A DNA stretch of 64,000 bases from Desarmillaria ectypa (Eukaryota; Basidiomycota; Agaricomycetes; Agaricales; Physalacriaceae): assembly GCA_030407005.1 (NCBI GenBank), contig JAUDYN010000002.1:1674001-1738000 (forward strand), in the 5' to 3' direction. Position 1 is the first letter of the stretch. Each line of letters opens with the position of its first letter. Below are positions 12,501 through 21,995 of the stretch, one piece after another. The position numbers and the translations under genes were made by a program. Below the pieces are notes generated by a model, which was not told the DNA's origin, did no database searches, and was given only the letters and a program-made list of their open reading frames with translations.

Positions 12501-14300
12501 CTCAGTCAACATAATGACCACAACCAAGGAAAAAAAGACAATCAGGATGTAACAATCCTAACCCCAGAACATTTTCAGGCTCTCATCCTCCTCATGACAA
12601 ACAAACAGATCAAATGCATATGAGACATCACTTGACACAAAGAACAATGGGATCAAGGGATAGCCAAATCCCTTGTCCATGAAAGGGGAATCACATAAAC
12701 AGATGGTGTTTTATATTATGATGGATGCATATATGTTCCTTGCAACCAAGATCTCTAGGGAGAAATCATCTTTCAGTACCATGACCATATTATGGCAGGA
12801 CACTCAGAAATAGCAAAAACTGCTGAGTTAATACTCAGGGAATATTGGTGGCCAAAGCTTCAAAAAGACATTGAGACCTATATCAAGGGTTGCAAAACTT
12901 GTCAATGAACTAAAAGCAACACCCAAGCTAAAGCTGCCCCACTCCATCCCAATGCTATCCCCACCTCCCCTTGGACACACATTTCAGTTGACATGATAAC
13001 CAGACTTCCAGAGTCAGATGGTTATGATGCACTATTAGTCATTGTAGACTGATTCTCTAAGGCAATCATACCAATTGCCTGTCATGAAAAACTCTTGGCA
13101 GAAGGATGGGCTCAAATTCTCCAGGACCATGTATATGCAAAACATGGAATGCTCCAAGTTGTCATCTCAGATCAGGGACCACAATTTATCTCCATCTTCA
13201 TGAAGGAGCTATATCAGATGCTAAATATCACTCAAAATACATCTACAGCTTATCACCCCCAGATGGATGGATAAATGGAACAAGTCAACCAAGAGATTGA
13301 AAAATATCTCCAAATATTTGTAAACTATTGACAAACAGATTGGAATGAATGACTACCATTGGCCAAGTTTGCTCATAACAATCAAATCCACTTGGCCACA
13401 GGCAAAAGTCCATTCATGACTTTATATGGATGAAATCTAAGGGTACTCCCAGAATCCAGTCAAATGACTCCATTCACCAACCTGGCAGCCATGGAGTTTA
13501 CTGAAACAATAGTCAAAGTACACAAGGAAGTGCATGATGCATTAGAAAAAGTGGCGACCCAAATAAAACATCAGTATGATAAAGGAAAGCAACCTGCATG
13601 AGGATACCAAGTCAGTGATAAAGTTTGGCTTAACACTGCCAACCTTCACCTTCCACATCCAAAGAAGAAACTCAACAATAAATGAACAGGCCCATTTGTA
13701 ATCCTCAAAAAAGCTGGTGTCTCAGCCTATAAGCTGAAATTACCACCGCATTGGAAAATCCATCCCCAGTTCAATGAAAAACTGCTGACCTTATATATCT
13801 CCCCCACATTTCCAAATCAACAACAACCACCATCGCCACCTTCAGACCTTGTGGATGGACAGGAAGAATATGAGATTGAAGAAGTACTAGACTCTTGAAC
13901 CCATCATGTATGAGGAAAAAGAGGATAACCATCAAAAGAAGTCATTGACTACTTCGTAAAGTAGAAAGAATGAACTCGAGAACACAATTCTTGGGTCCAA
14001 GACACTGGGATAGGTAATGCCCAAGAAGCAATTGCAGAGTACAAGAAGAATGTTAACCAAACTCTACACTCCACCAAAATCATAACCAATGAAAAAATAG
14101 TGACCAACATACTTGACCATGAGTATTCCAATAATAGCAATGTTGCATATCTTGCCCAACAACAGGATGGACTCAGAAAATGAGTCATTAACCCAGACCA
14201 AAATCAATGGAAAATAATGATTGACCAATACTGGATCGATCAAATCAAAATGCAACTTGAAACCCTATAAGAAGAACCTTAGCAGTCAGGATGACTGCTT
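9514..14300 (+). pseudogene. E5: chromovirus pol (linker, protease, RT, RNase H, integrase, chromodomain)
   Basis: Plus-strand pol lacking gag. The linker (9514-10620) carries a duplicated module: QAVKRGHPNQ at about 9872 and QAVKRGHTSRTTTIIEVPDE at about 10158. Protease, about 10630-10960, has LLDSGCTSSSI with an intact D-S-G and the VYLGHNWL box. RT, about 11230-11930, has YLDDILIF near 11720. RNase H is at 12027-12640. Integrase is at about 12770-13790: the C..C zinc pair is visible, the second Asp box is SDQGPQFIS, and the VNQEIEKYL box is present. The chromodomain, about 13930-14040, is DYFVK.KE.TREHNSWVQ with two stops. At least fifteen stops are visible, mostly TGA at Arg positions. 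The end (EEP then TAG) overlaps the hairpin at 14281. Confidence 0.92.
14281..14299 (+). ncRNA. E5 pol-stop hairpin
   Basis: AGCAGTCAGGATGACTGCT: a 7-bp stem (AGCAGTC/GACTGCT) with a 5-nt loop. The leading AG belongs to the pol stop codon TAG (14280-14282). The polypurine tract AACAAGGGGGTAA follows at once. Confidence 0.75.
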
Positions 14301-14314
14301 TAACAAGGGGGTAA

Positions 14315-14686
14315 TATTATGATTTTTCTATTTTCCTTATCTAATCCAGAATCTTATCATCTCTTGTCACTCTACATTGCTCATCCATCAATTCACTCAT
14401 GCTGTCACCCTTAACAATCCTCTTTCTACCAGGAAGCAACCCTCTTTCTATCATCTGACTGAAACACATGGATAATGTACAAACATACACATATACTATA
14501 TCTCAGTATATAAGTAATGTAGTTTTTATGTATGTTCTCCATCTTCCAACTAAACTTAATATATATACTATTATCCACTCTTCCAAAGACCTCCACTGCT
14601 ATTCCAATCAGGGTGATTGTCTGAACACAAGACAGCCTGGGAATTAGTATCTGATCCCAAGATCATGTGATAATTGGGTCCTAACA
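14315..14686 (+). mobile_element. 3' LTR of E5
   Basis: A 372-bp LTR, from TATTATGATTTTTC (decayed TGTTACG start) to CCTAACA, directly after the polypurine tract. It contains a TATATAA box near 14515 and an ATCTTCCAACTAAAC stretch about 35 nt downstream, which resembles the self-primer of related elements. It abuts E6 gag without a recognisable second target duplication. Confidence 0.85.
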
Positions 14687-16468
14687 CATTCTTCTCCTAC
14701 CCAGTACTCTGGTCATTTGTAGACCCACCAGTCCTTGGCAGGTTCTTTGAAGTGAGATGTCATGAATAAGACCAAATACGACAGAAGTTGGATGTAATGA
14801 TGAAATACCTTGAAATAGGTGATGCAATCACCTATGAACCATTCAATGTCATCATGTTCCCCCTTGAATGGCTTAGGGGGTTGTACTTGGATCAGTTTGA
14901 TCCCTAAGTATGGAGCATCATTGGGCACATTTCTGATGGGATTGGGGAGAGGATCTGGTGGGGTCTGTCCTGGAGGTGGTCTTGAGATTGAAAGCTGATC
15001 CAGCCTTGCTGTCAGGATCTGTGAGGGCTCAACAGGTCTTCTCTGTTCAGGCTCCTTTCTTTTTTCATTGAGTCACCAATAATTAGCATGAATAGTTTTG
15101 GTGACTTCTGCTGCTACCAGTTCTTGATGGATCTCCTCAATCCATTTTTCTTTCTTGGCTAGCTGTTCCCTAGCTGCTTGAAGCCATTCTTCTGTTGATA
15201 GCTGCAGTGTTTTTGTGGGAGCAGAACTCAGTCCAGAATCTTCCTCCATGCCTGTGAATAGAAGGCTGCCACCCTGATGGGAGTGGTAGCCTGGTTGTTG
15301 GACTCATCTTATTGGTGATGAGTCAGGTAGAGATTGTGGCTGTATAGTCAGGGTGTCAGAGGGGTAGTGCAGATGGTTTATATATTGGGGCTGGAATGAT
15401 TCCAGCCTACTATAGTATCCACATGCATATATAAATATGTCAAAATTGAGCCTTGGGCCCATCCTCTGCTGATCTGTTTGCCTCTCTTCTGGCTAGTTCC
15501 TGCCACTCCTCCACTGTTCATGGCCATAATCCTGGTGCCAGATCCCCTGTAGTGAAGAGGGTATAACTGATGGTATTGGTTAGCCTATATCTGGGCACAT
15601 ATATTGGGGCCTGGATTTAGCCCACATACTGGATCCTCTCAGTTGAGGATGAGCCACTCATCCATGTCAGGACAAATGTGGGGCCAGACAGTTCTGGCCT
15701 CCATGTCTGCTCACCTGAGTTCCCAGGCAGTGGTTTGGAAGAGGTTGAATAAGGCCCTGTTGACATCAGAGAGGTCTGATCACTCATAATTGGCTCTATT
15801 GACATTGAATAGGTTATCAGGGGCTGTGGGAGTAGCCAAGGTCTTGGCATTATCATCATCATCATCATCATTTTTGATGATGATAGGAAGAGAGGAGGAG
15901 GATTCAGTTTCTCCATTGGGCCAAGAGCCATATGGATGAATGCAGGGATAGGGGATTTCTATCCCAGGATTATCCAAGTGTCAAGCCCTATTATAGACTG
16001 GACAAGGAGGGAGGGGGGGACTCTCTAGTTCAGAGCATAGCCCATATGTTCCTCTCATATTCTAGCATGAGAGAGGAGGGTCATTCCACCCAGTTGTTTG
16101 AGTTGGCAGGGATCCTCCCACATGTAGAAAACTCCTCTGAGGAGTTTGAGAAATGGACCCAGGGCCAGAGGATCCCTTCTTCTTCTCCAGATGCCAGATT
16201 TGTGAAAGCCATCCTGGCAGGAGGGATCTTCTTGGGAAGACATGGAGAGGGTGTCATGGAGGGCAGAGAGGGAGTTGGGGTCAGTTTTGTCATCAGTGTA
16301 GGCATGCCCTGATCTCTTCTTCATATACAAGTATGAAGAGGGTTGTAAATATTACTAGTAGGATTGCACCATCAATGGCAGTACCAATTATGATGGTTTG
16401 TCTTTCTGGTTGTTCTTCAGGTATATAGCATGCTTCTTCACAGCTAGCATTGAAGGAGCAGATAGAGA
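14687..16468 (-). pseudogene. E6: chromovirus ORF1 and N-terminal gag
   Basis: Minus-strand 5' part of a chromovirus. The ORF1 start region is at about 16440-16300. It encodes a short polar N-terminus and a long hydrophobic segment (GAILLVIFTTLFILVYEEEI), matching ORF1 of E8, E9 and E13. A proline-rich stretch follows, then the acidic motif SSSSLPIIIKNDDDDDDN (about 15890-15840, with an Asp run from an ATC repeat), then MDEWLILN (about 15660). Gag then runs to a capsid-type start (APYLGIKLIQVQPPKPFKG, about 14900) and stops at about 14690 within the KDWWVYK.PEYWVGE box, where the E5 LTR begins. Frameshifts and stops are present throughout. Confidence 0.8.
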
Positions 16469-16481
16469 ATCTTTCAACTAA
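16469..16481 (-). promoter_or_regulatory. E6 self-primer binding site
   Basis: Sense TTAGTTGAAAGAT adjacent to the 5' LTR, identical to the E13 site at 62927-62939. The matching R region of E6 is lost with the rest of its LTR, so the pairing cannot be checked within E6. Confidence 0.5.
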
Positions 16482-16575
16482 TATTAGGACCCAATTTACA
16501 TGTGATCTTGGGATTGTGTGTGACTCTAAGGCTGTCTCACATTTGGACAATCATCTATAGCTAGAGTGCAGCTGG
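16482..16575 (-). mobile_element. 5' LTR fragment of E6
   Basis: This matches the first part of the E13 right LTR (62940 onward: TATTAGGACC against TGTTAGAACC, then the CTGTCTCACATTTGGACAATCA segment). After about 70 bp it contains an internal deletion, and it ends at the start of E7 sequence. The right boundary is approximate. Confidence 0.65.
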
Positions 16576-16837
16576 ATTGTTAATAGCTAAGCCAGCTTCT
16601 AATTCTGGAACAGAATATAATGCCACCACTGGAAGATGGACAACATACAGAGGTCAAGAACAATCTATGAAAATCAACTGATGGAAAGCCAAGGGCCAAT
16701 GCTTCTGGTGCAACAAAAAGGGCTATATGGCCAAAGACTGCCCAAAGAAGAAGGAATTCAGGGACATACACTCAATAGTCATGATCCCAAAGGTCAAGAA
16801 GAAGTTGGACTCAAAAGTTGAGGAGGTAAAAGAGTAG
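16576..16837 (+). pseudogene. E7 gag C-terminus with zinc knuckle, ending at UAG
   Basis: End of Gag: a GRWTTYRGQ segment (about 16630), then a zinc knuckle CFWCNKKGYMAKDC (about 16700-16741). The spacing is C-x2-C-x4-(H to Y)-x4-C, so the His ligand is lost. A basic tail follows and the frame ends at TAG 16835-16837 after EEVKE, the same place as in E8, E9 and E13. A TGA stands a few codons before the knuckle, at the position where E8, E9 and E13 also carry stops. Confidence 0.75.
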
Positions 16838-16869
16838 ATTGTCAAGGGTTTGATTCCTCTTTGATGACC
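16837..16869 (+). ncRNA. E7 gag-pol junction hairpin
   Basis: 33 nt starting at the G of the gag UAG. After allowing for CpG decay, the arms GATTGT (from GGTCGT) and ATGACC (from ACGACC) pair, and CAAGGG pairs with the decayed CCTCTT side. The loop TTTGATTC corresponds to TTCGATTC of E13. This is the third of three stem variants (see findings). Confidence 0.65.
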
Positions 16870-19800
16870 CAGAATCATGCTAGTACACTCTTGATTCCCA
16901 CTGGTCAGACTTATGTTACATCTCTAGATACCTTTGTAAATATGCACATTCAGAAAAAGGACAATATTACCACTGCTATTAACATTTCTCATATAACAAA
17001 CAAACCAGTATCAGAATCAACACACCAAAACCACTATGATGCACTATTAAACAGCAACAACATGATGATATATCCCAAATCCTGACTCTCCAATAAAGTG
17101 CAGGATATGCCAGGTGGTGCTGGCACTGCAATATGTGCCATGCTTGGAATGGAGGTAAGTAGATAGGACACCTTTGGATCTCTGAAGTCAAAAACCTCAG
17201 CACCCTCTAGAGGGTCAAGTTACATTTCACCAGAGACTGTGGAGGAAACCACAAGTGTCTACTAAGGCTAAACAGCCTGGAGGACCCCCAGCAACACTGC
17301 AAAAGTGACCACTCTCTGAGACAGTAACCTTAGGAGAAGTTCAAGTGAGTCATCAGGCCCAGAAGTGTTGTGAAAAATGGGGGATGAATAAATCAGTTCA
17401 TTCCCAGTTAGTACATACATAGTGTCAGGCCAATAGTATTGTGCTTGGCTGAGCTCTGCAAATGCATGCAGATGTACACTACTATACCTACTTATATACT
17501 AAATACTAATTTACTAGAATGTTCTACAAGTTTCCTAATATTTCTTTCTTAATCAGCAAGTTCAGCATGATGCCAAATTGCCATCATCTCAGCTCAACTC
17601 TCAAATCCCAACAAGAAGAAACAGGAAAAGCTGAACTATCTAAACAGATGACCCAGGCTCTACCCACTATCCTAGAGTAACCCTTCACTATGTGGAATAG
17701 TTCTTTTAGAAACTGCAACTCTCATCCTGATGACTCTCCATCAGGCACTAATATAGCTGAAGAAAAGAGAGGATTCACTGGTGCCCAGGTGATAAAAAGG
17801 GGGCACAGGATCACAATGGTAGAAGTACCAGATGAGAAAGACAATACTGCTTTCCTTATCTTCAAGGAAAGACAGTGCAATGCAAAGAAGGAATCCTTGC
17901 CATCCAAGGATGTTCTAGAACCTGATGCCTACCTTAATGAAAGGGTATCTGTTGATGTCTAATATAAACCCTTTAAGATAGACTGGACCCTACATGCAGT
18001 CTACACTGCCAAAAACATGGCAATCACTAGAGCCACTCTCTCTCTATAGGTACACCTCCAGTGTCTTGAAGAAATTACCAATGAGCTTATTAAATATCTG
18101 AAAAAGAGAGAGAATGATGCCTGAGAATGATTCTATGAGCTTCACAAGCCAATCTGATACATTCACAGCATGAAGAGCTCAGGACAGGACTTTATGATAG
18201 AAATACAACTCACCCTCTATACTAAAATGAAGACTCTTATGACCAAGACATTACTTGATAGTGGCTGCACTAGCAGCTCAATCAACCATGCATATGTCCT
18301 CAAACATGGCCTTAACATCTGAAGAGCTGCTGCCCCCATCCCTGTGTATAATATAGATAGAACCTATAACAAAGCAGGCAATATCACTGAGTTTGTTGAA
18401 TTATGTATGACCATTGGCAGACATACTGAATGAATTGACCTTGCAGTCACTGACCTCAGCTCTAAAACAGTCTATTTGGGCCATAACTGGCTAAAACACC
18501 ATAATCCAGTCATTAACTGGAAAACTGGTACTATGATTTTTGGGTGCTGCCAATGTGTCCAGAATCCTCTCCCACTCTCTGACACAGATGATAAAGACAG
18601 GTGGGATGAGGAGTTGGAAGACAGCAAAACTATCCTCACCATCAACATGTAGGAAGAACTAGTTATTCATGCTGTTCATCATGCCAATGATCTGACTGTC
18701 ACTGCTAACATGGAAAAGCCAAAGAAAATGTTCAAGGAGCTTGTGCCTTTTTAGTACCAGAGTTTCAGAGATTTATTCTCTAAGGAAAATTTCGATGAAC
18801 TACCTGAGCAAAAACCATGGGACCATGCCATTGAGCTGGTGCCCAATGCAAAGTCAACATTAGACTGTAAAGTCTACCCTCTGAATCAGAATGAGCAAGA
18901 GCAGCTCAACCAGTTCCTCAATGAAAACCTCAGCTCTGGGTGTATCTGCTTTTCCAAATTACCATTTGCCTCACCCTTTTTCTTCATCAAAAAAAAGGAT
19001 GGCTCTCTCCATCCCATACAGGATTACTGTAAATTGAATGAAATGACTATCAAAAATCAGTATCCCCTCCCTCTCATCTCCAAACTCATTGATAAATTAT
19101 GAGGAGCCAAGTACTTTTTCAAGCTTAACATCCATTGGAAATATAACAATGTATAAATCTGCAAAGGCAATAAAGAAAAGGCCACCTTCCACACAAACTA
19201 TGAACTATTTGAACCCACCATCATGTTCTTTGGACTAATCAATTCCCCTATAATGTTCCAGTGGATGATGAATGACATCTTCCATGATCTTATTGCTGGA
19301 GAGAAAGTCATTATCTATCTTGATGACATCTTAATCTTCATCAAGGATCTCAAAGAACACTGATAAATTATATAATGGGTCCTCCAATAACTGCATGAAA
19401 ACAAGTTGTTTCTCAAGGCTGAGAAATGTAAGTTTGAGGTCTTAAAAACCAAATATCTAGGCATGATCATTAGCCAAGACTCTGTACAAATGAACCTTAT
19501 CAAAATTGCAGGAATCACTAAATAGCCAACCCTGACTAAGAAAAAGAAATTACAATCATTCCTGGGATTCACCAACTTTTATCAAAAATTCATATGAGAC
19601 TATTCAAAGATTGTCTGACCCCTCACCCAGTTGATGGGTAAAGCCAAATAGAGATGGGAGGAAATGCAAGAACAAGCATTCCACCAACTAAAAAGGCAAA
19701 TGGTAGAGAATGTGGTCCTCACCATCCTGACCAATGATAGGAGATGCACAAATCTGGGACCATGAACAAAAAGACCAACTTACTCAGTCAACATGATGAC

Positions 19801-20713
19801 CATGACCAGAGTAAGGAGAACAACCATGATGTTATAATCCTTCACTTAGAGCACTTCTGCACCCTCATTATGCTAACAATGGCTGAGAAACACTCCAAGA
19901 TCTGGGATGCCACACAACAGAAGGACTCATGGGACCAAGATATCACCACCTCACTCAATCATGAATGAGGAATCACTCAAGAAGATGGGATATTGTACTA
20001 TGATAGACACATCTATATACCTAGAAAAGAATCCCTACAAGGCAAAATCATTGCCAGTATTGCCAAAACCTTGGAGCTTGTCCTCTAGGAATATTGGTGG
20101 CCAAAACTGAAAGGGAACATAGAGAGATATGTCAAAGGGTGTGAAACCTGCTAATGTACCAAAAGTAGCACATAGGCTAAGACAGTGTGACTCCATCCAA
20201 ATACCATTTCAATTGAGCCATAGACTTATATTTCCATCGACATAGTCACTGGTCTTCCCAAATCCAATGGCTATGACACCTTACTGGTTATTGTCAACCA
20301 ATTCTCAAAAGCAATCATTTCTGTTGCCTGCAACACAGAGCTCTCTATAGAGAGATGGGCAAGGATCCTGCAGGATCATGTCTATGCTAAACACAGCATG
20401 CCACAAGTTGTTATATTAGATAGAGGCCTCCAATTCATCTCTGTGTTCATGAAGGACCTTTATTGAATGCTCAACATCACCCTAAATGCATCCATGGCCT
20501 ATCATCTGCTTTGTAAACTACCAGCAAGATGACTGAAGTGACTGGTTATCATTTGCTGAATTTGCTCATAATAACCAAGTACACTCTACCACTGGCAAGA
20601 CCCCATTCATTGTACTATATGGGAGGAATCTGCAACTTGTACCTGACTCTACAAGGACAACATCTTTTGCAAACCCTGCCACTATAAAATTTACTAAGAC
20701 AATGGCCAAAGTA
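16861..20713 (+). pseudogene. E7 pol, 5' portion (linker, protease, RT, partial RNase H, partial integrase)
   Basis: Pol resumes in the -1 frame relative to gag. Linker 16861-18230 has TGAQVIKRGH and MVEVPDEKDNTAF (about 17790-17850). Protease, about 18240-18540, has LLDSGCTSSSI and VYLGHNWL, both intact. RT, about 18820-19600, has YLDDILIF near 19315. The core of RNase H is deleted near 19740: the frame jumps from a TILTNDR-like box to the NKKTNLLSQHDD end. Integrase, about 20000-20713, lacks its first zinc His residues and has a second deletion near 20510 that removes the DRQTERVNQE region with the catalytic Glu. It stops at AKV, where E8 is inserted. A 200-bp stretch near 17400-17600 has no match to related linkers and may be a small insertion. 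Confidence 0.9.
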
Positions 20714-21106
20714 TGTTATAATTTTTCCAATATCTTATCATGATTTACATTGTAATACTTATGCAACTCCATCATATCTGACAAAACACTGATATTCAGT
20801 TCTACCAAGCCTCTTGTCTCCCATGTATTCCAAATCCTCTTCATCTAGTTGGTTCATGATCATCTGACTCCTAACATTTCACTCATAGACACTCATGTTT
20901 CACCTATTAATAGCCTCATACTTTTGTATATAAAGTAGCAAGACTTTGTACTTAGTCTCTATCTTCTGACTCAATTACAATCATATACTATCTACTACAC
21001 TCTTCTAAAGACTAGCCATCCTCTTATTTACAGGTGATTGTCTGAATGCAAGATAGCCCAAGAGTGACACATGTCCTAAGATCACATGATAGATCAGGCT
21101 ATAACA
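20714..21106 (+). mobile_element. 5' LTR of E8
   Basis: TGTTATAATTTTTCC ... GGCTATAACA. It has a TATATAA box near 20927 and the R-start ATCTTCTGACTCAA at 20961. This copy has one mismatch to the adjacent primer site, whereas the 3' LTR copy matches perfectly. Confidence 0.92.
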
Positions 21107-21119
21107 TTAGTCAGAAGAT
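21107..21119 (+). promoter_or_regulatory. E8 self-primer binding site
   Basis: TTAGTCAGAAGAT directly abuts the 5' LTR. It is the perfect reverse complement of ATCTTCTGACTAA at 30217-30229 in the 3' LTR, which starts 34 nt after the TATATAA box (30183). This is the arrangement of Tf1/sushi-type elements, which prime with the 5' end of their own mRNA. It resembles no tRNA 3' end that I know. Confidence 0.75.
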
Positions 21120-21165
21120 CCCCAACCCACTCCTTCTATGCTAGCCATAAAAGTAGCAAACTCAT

Positions 21166-21995
21166 ATGCCCAAAGAAAACAACAACTGATGAACAATAGC
21201 TCTCAGCACTGCAATCAGTGGTGCCACTCTTTTAATAATTTTCACTACTCTATTCGTATTAACCTATGAAGAAGAGCTTTGAACCATCCTTTGTCAAGAA
21301 AGGTGACCCTGCCACCCCCAACCATCACTTCTGCCCTGACCACCCCAACATCCTCAATATGGCCTTCCCAGAAGGCAATCTCTCACCCCTGGGTCCGCTT
21401 TGCAGACCCTTCCTTCTCAGAGGAGTTTTCAATATACAGGGAATCTGCAACAAACAACCAGGTGGAATGACCCTCCATCCCCACCCAGGAATATGCAAGA
21501 AATATACAGGCTACGTTCGAGGATCCCCTACCTGCATACTCCTCTCCCCAATGTTCTCACCCCCATTCCCCAACTCTCTCCCACCCCCACTTCAGTCCTC
21601 TCCACCCTGATGATCCAGGAATAGACCAAAACCACCCATATGGCCCCTGGGGCTGCAGCAGAGAAAACTGGCTATGAGAAGGAATGGAGTCCTCCTCATC
21701 ACTCTCCATCATTGAGCTCTCTGATGACTCTGACAGGGAGCTCAACCCCAAAACCCTGACCACTCCCTTCCCCCCCAACAGCCCATTCAACTCTGATGGG
21801 CCCAATTACAACTGGCCCAAGGCCAGACCAGACATGGACAAGTGGTTGGTGCTCAACTGAGGTGACCCCATATGGGGACCTAACCTGAGCACCACCATTC
21901 ATGCCTGCATACATGCCAACTGGCATAGAATCCTTTTCCCTGCTGCTGCAGAGGACTTGGTACCCGGGCTATGCCCTCAGACAGCAAAGGAATGA
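21166..21995 (+). pseudogene. E8 ORF1: membrane-segment protein upstream of Gag
   Basis: Starts MPKENNN (21166), like MPEEN in E13. It has a hydrophobic segment GATLLIIFTTLFVLTYEEEL (about 21215-21270), a proline-rich region (WNDPPSPP, about 21460) and the LHPDDPGIDQNHPYG block (about 21600). Next come the acidic motif SSSSLSIIELSDDSDRE (about 21690-21740) and DMDKWLVLN (about 21833). The frame ends at TGA 21993-21995, the stop position shared with E9 and E13. Several TGA stops and one frameshift near 21580 break it. The stop overlaps the Gag start by 95 nt. Function unknown; see E9 ORF1. Confidence 0.65.

Noticed and set aside
15840..15890. ATC microsatellite as an independent feature
   Set aside because: It lies in frame within the acidic motif of E6 ORF1, giving an Asp run, and is best described there.
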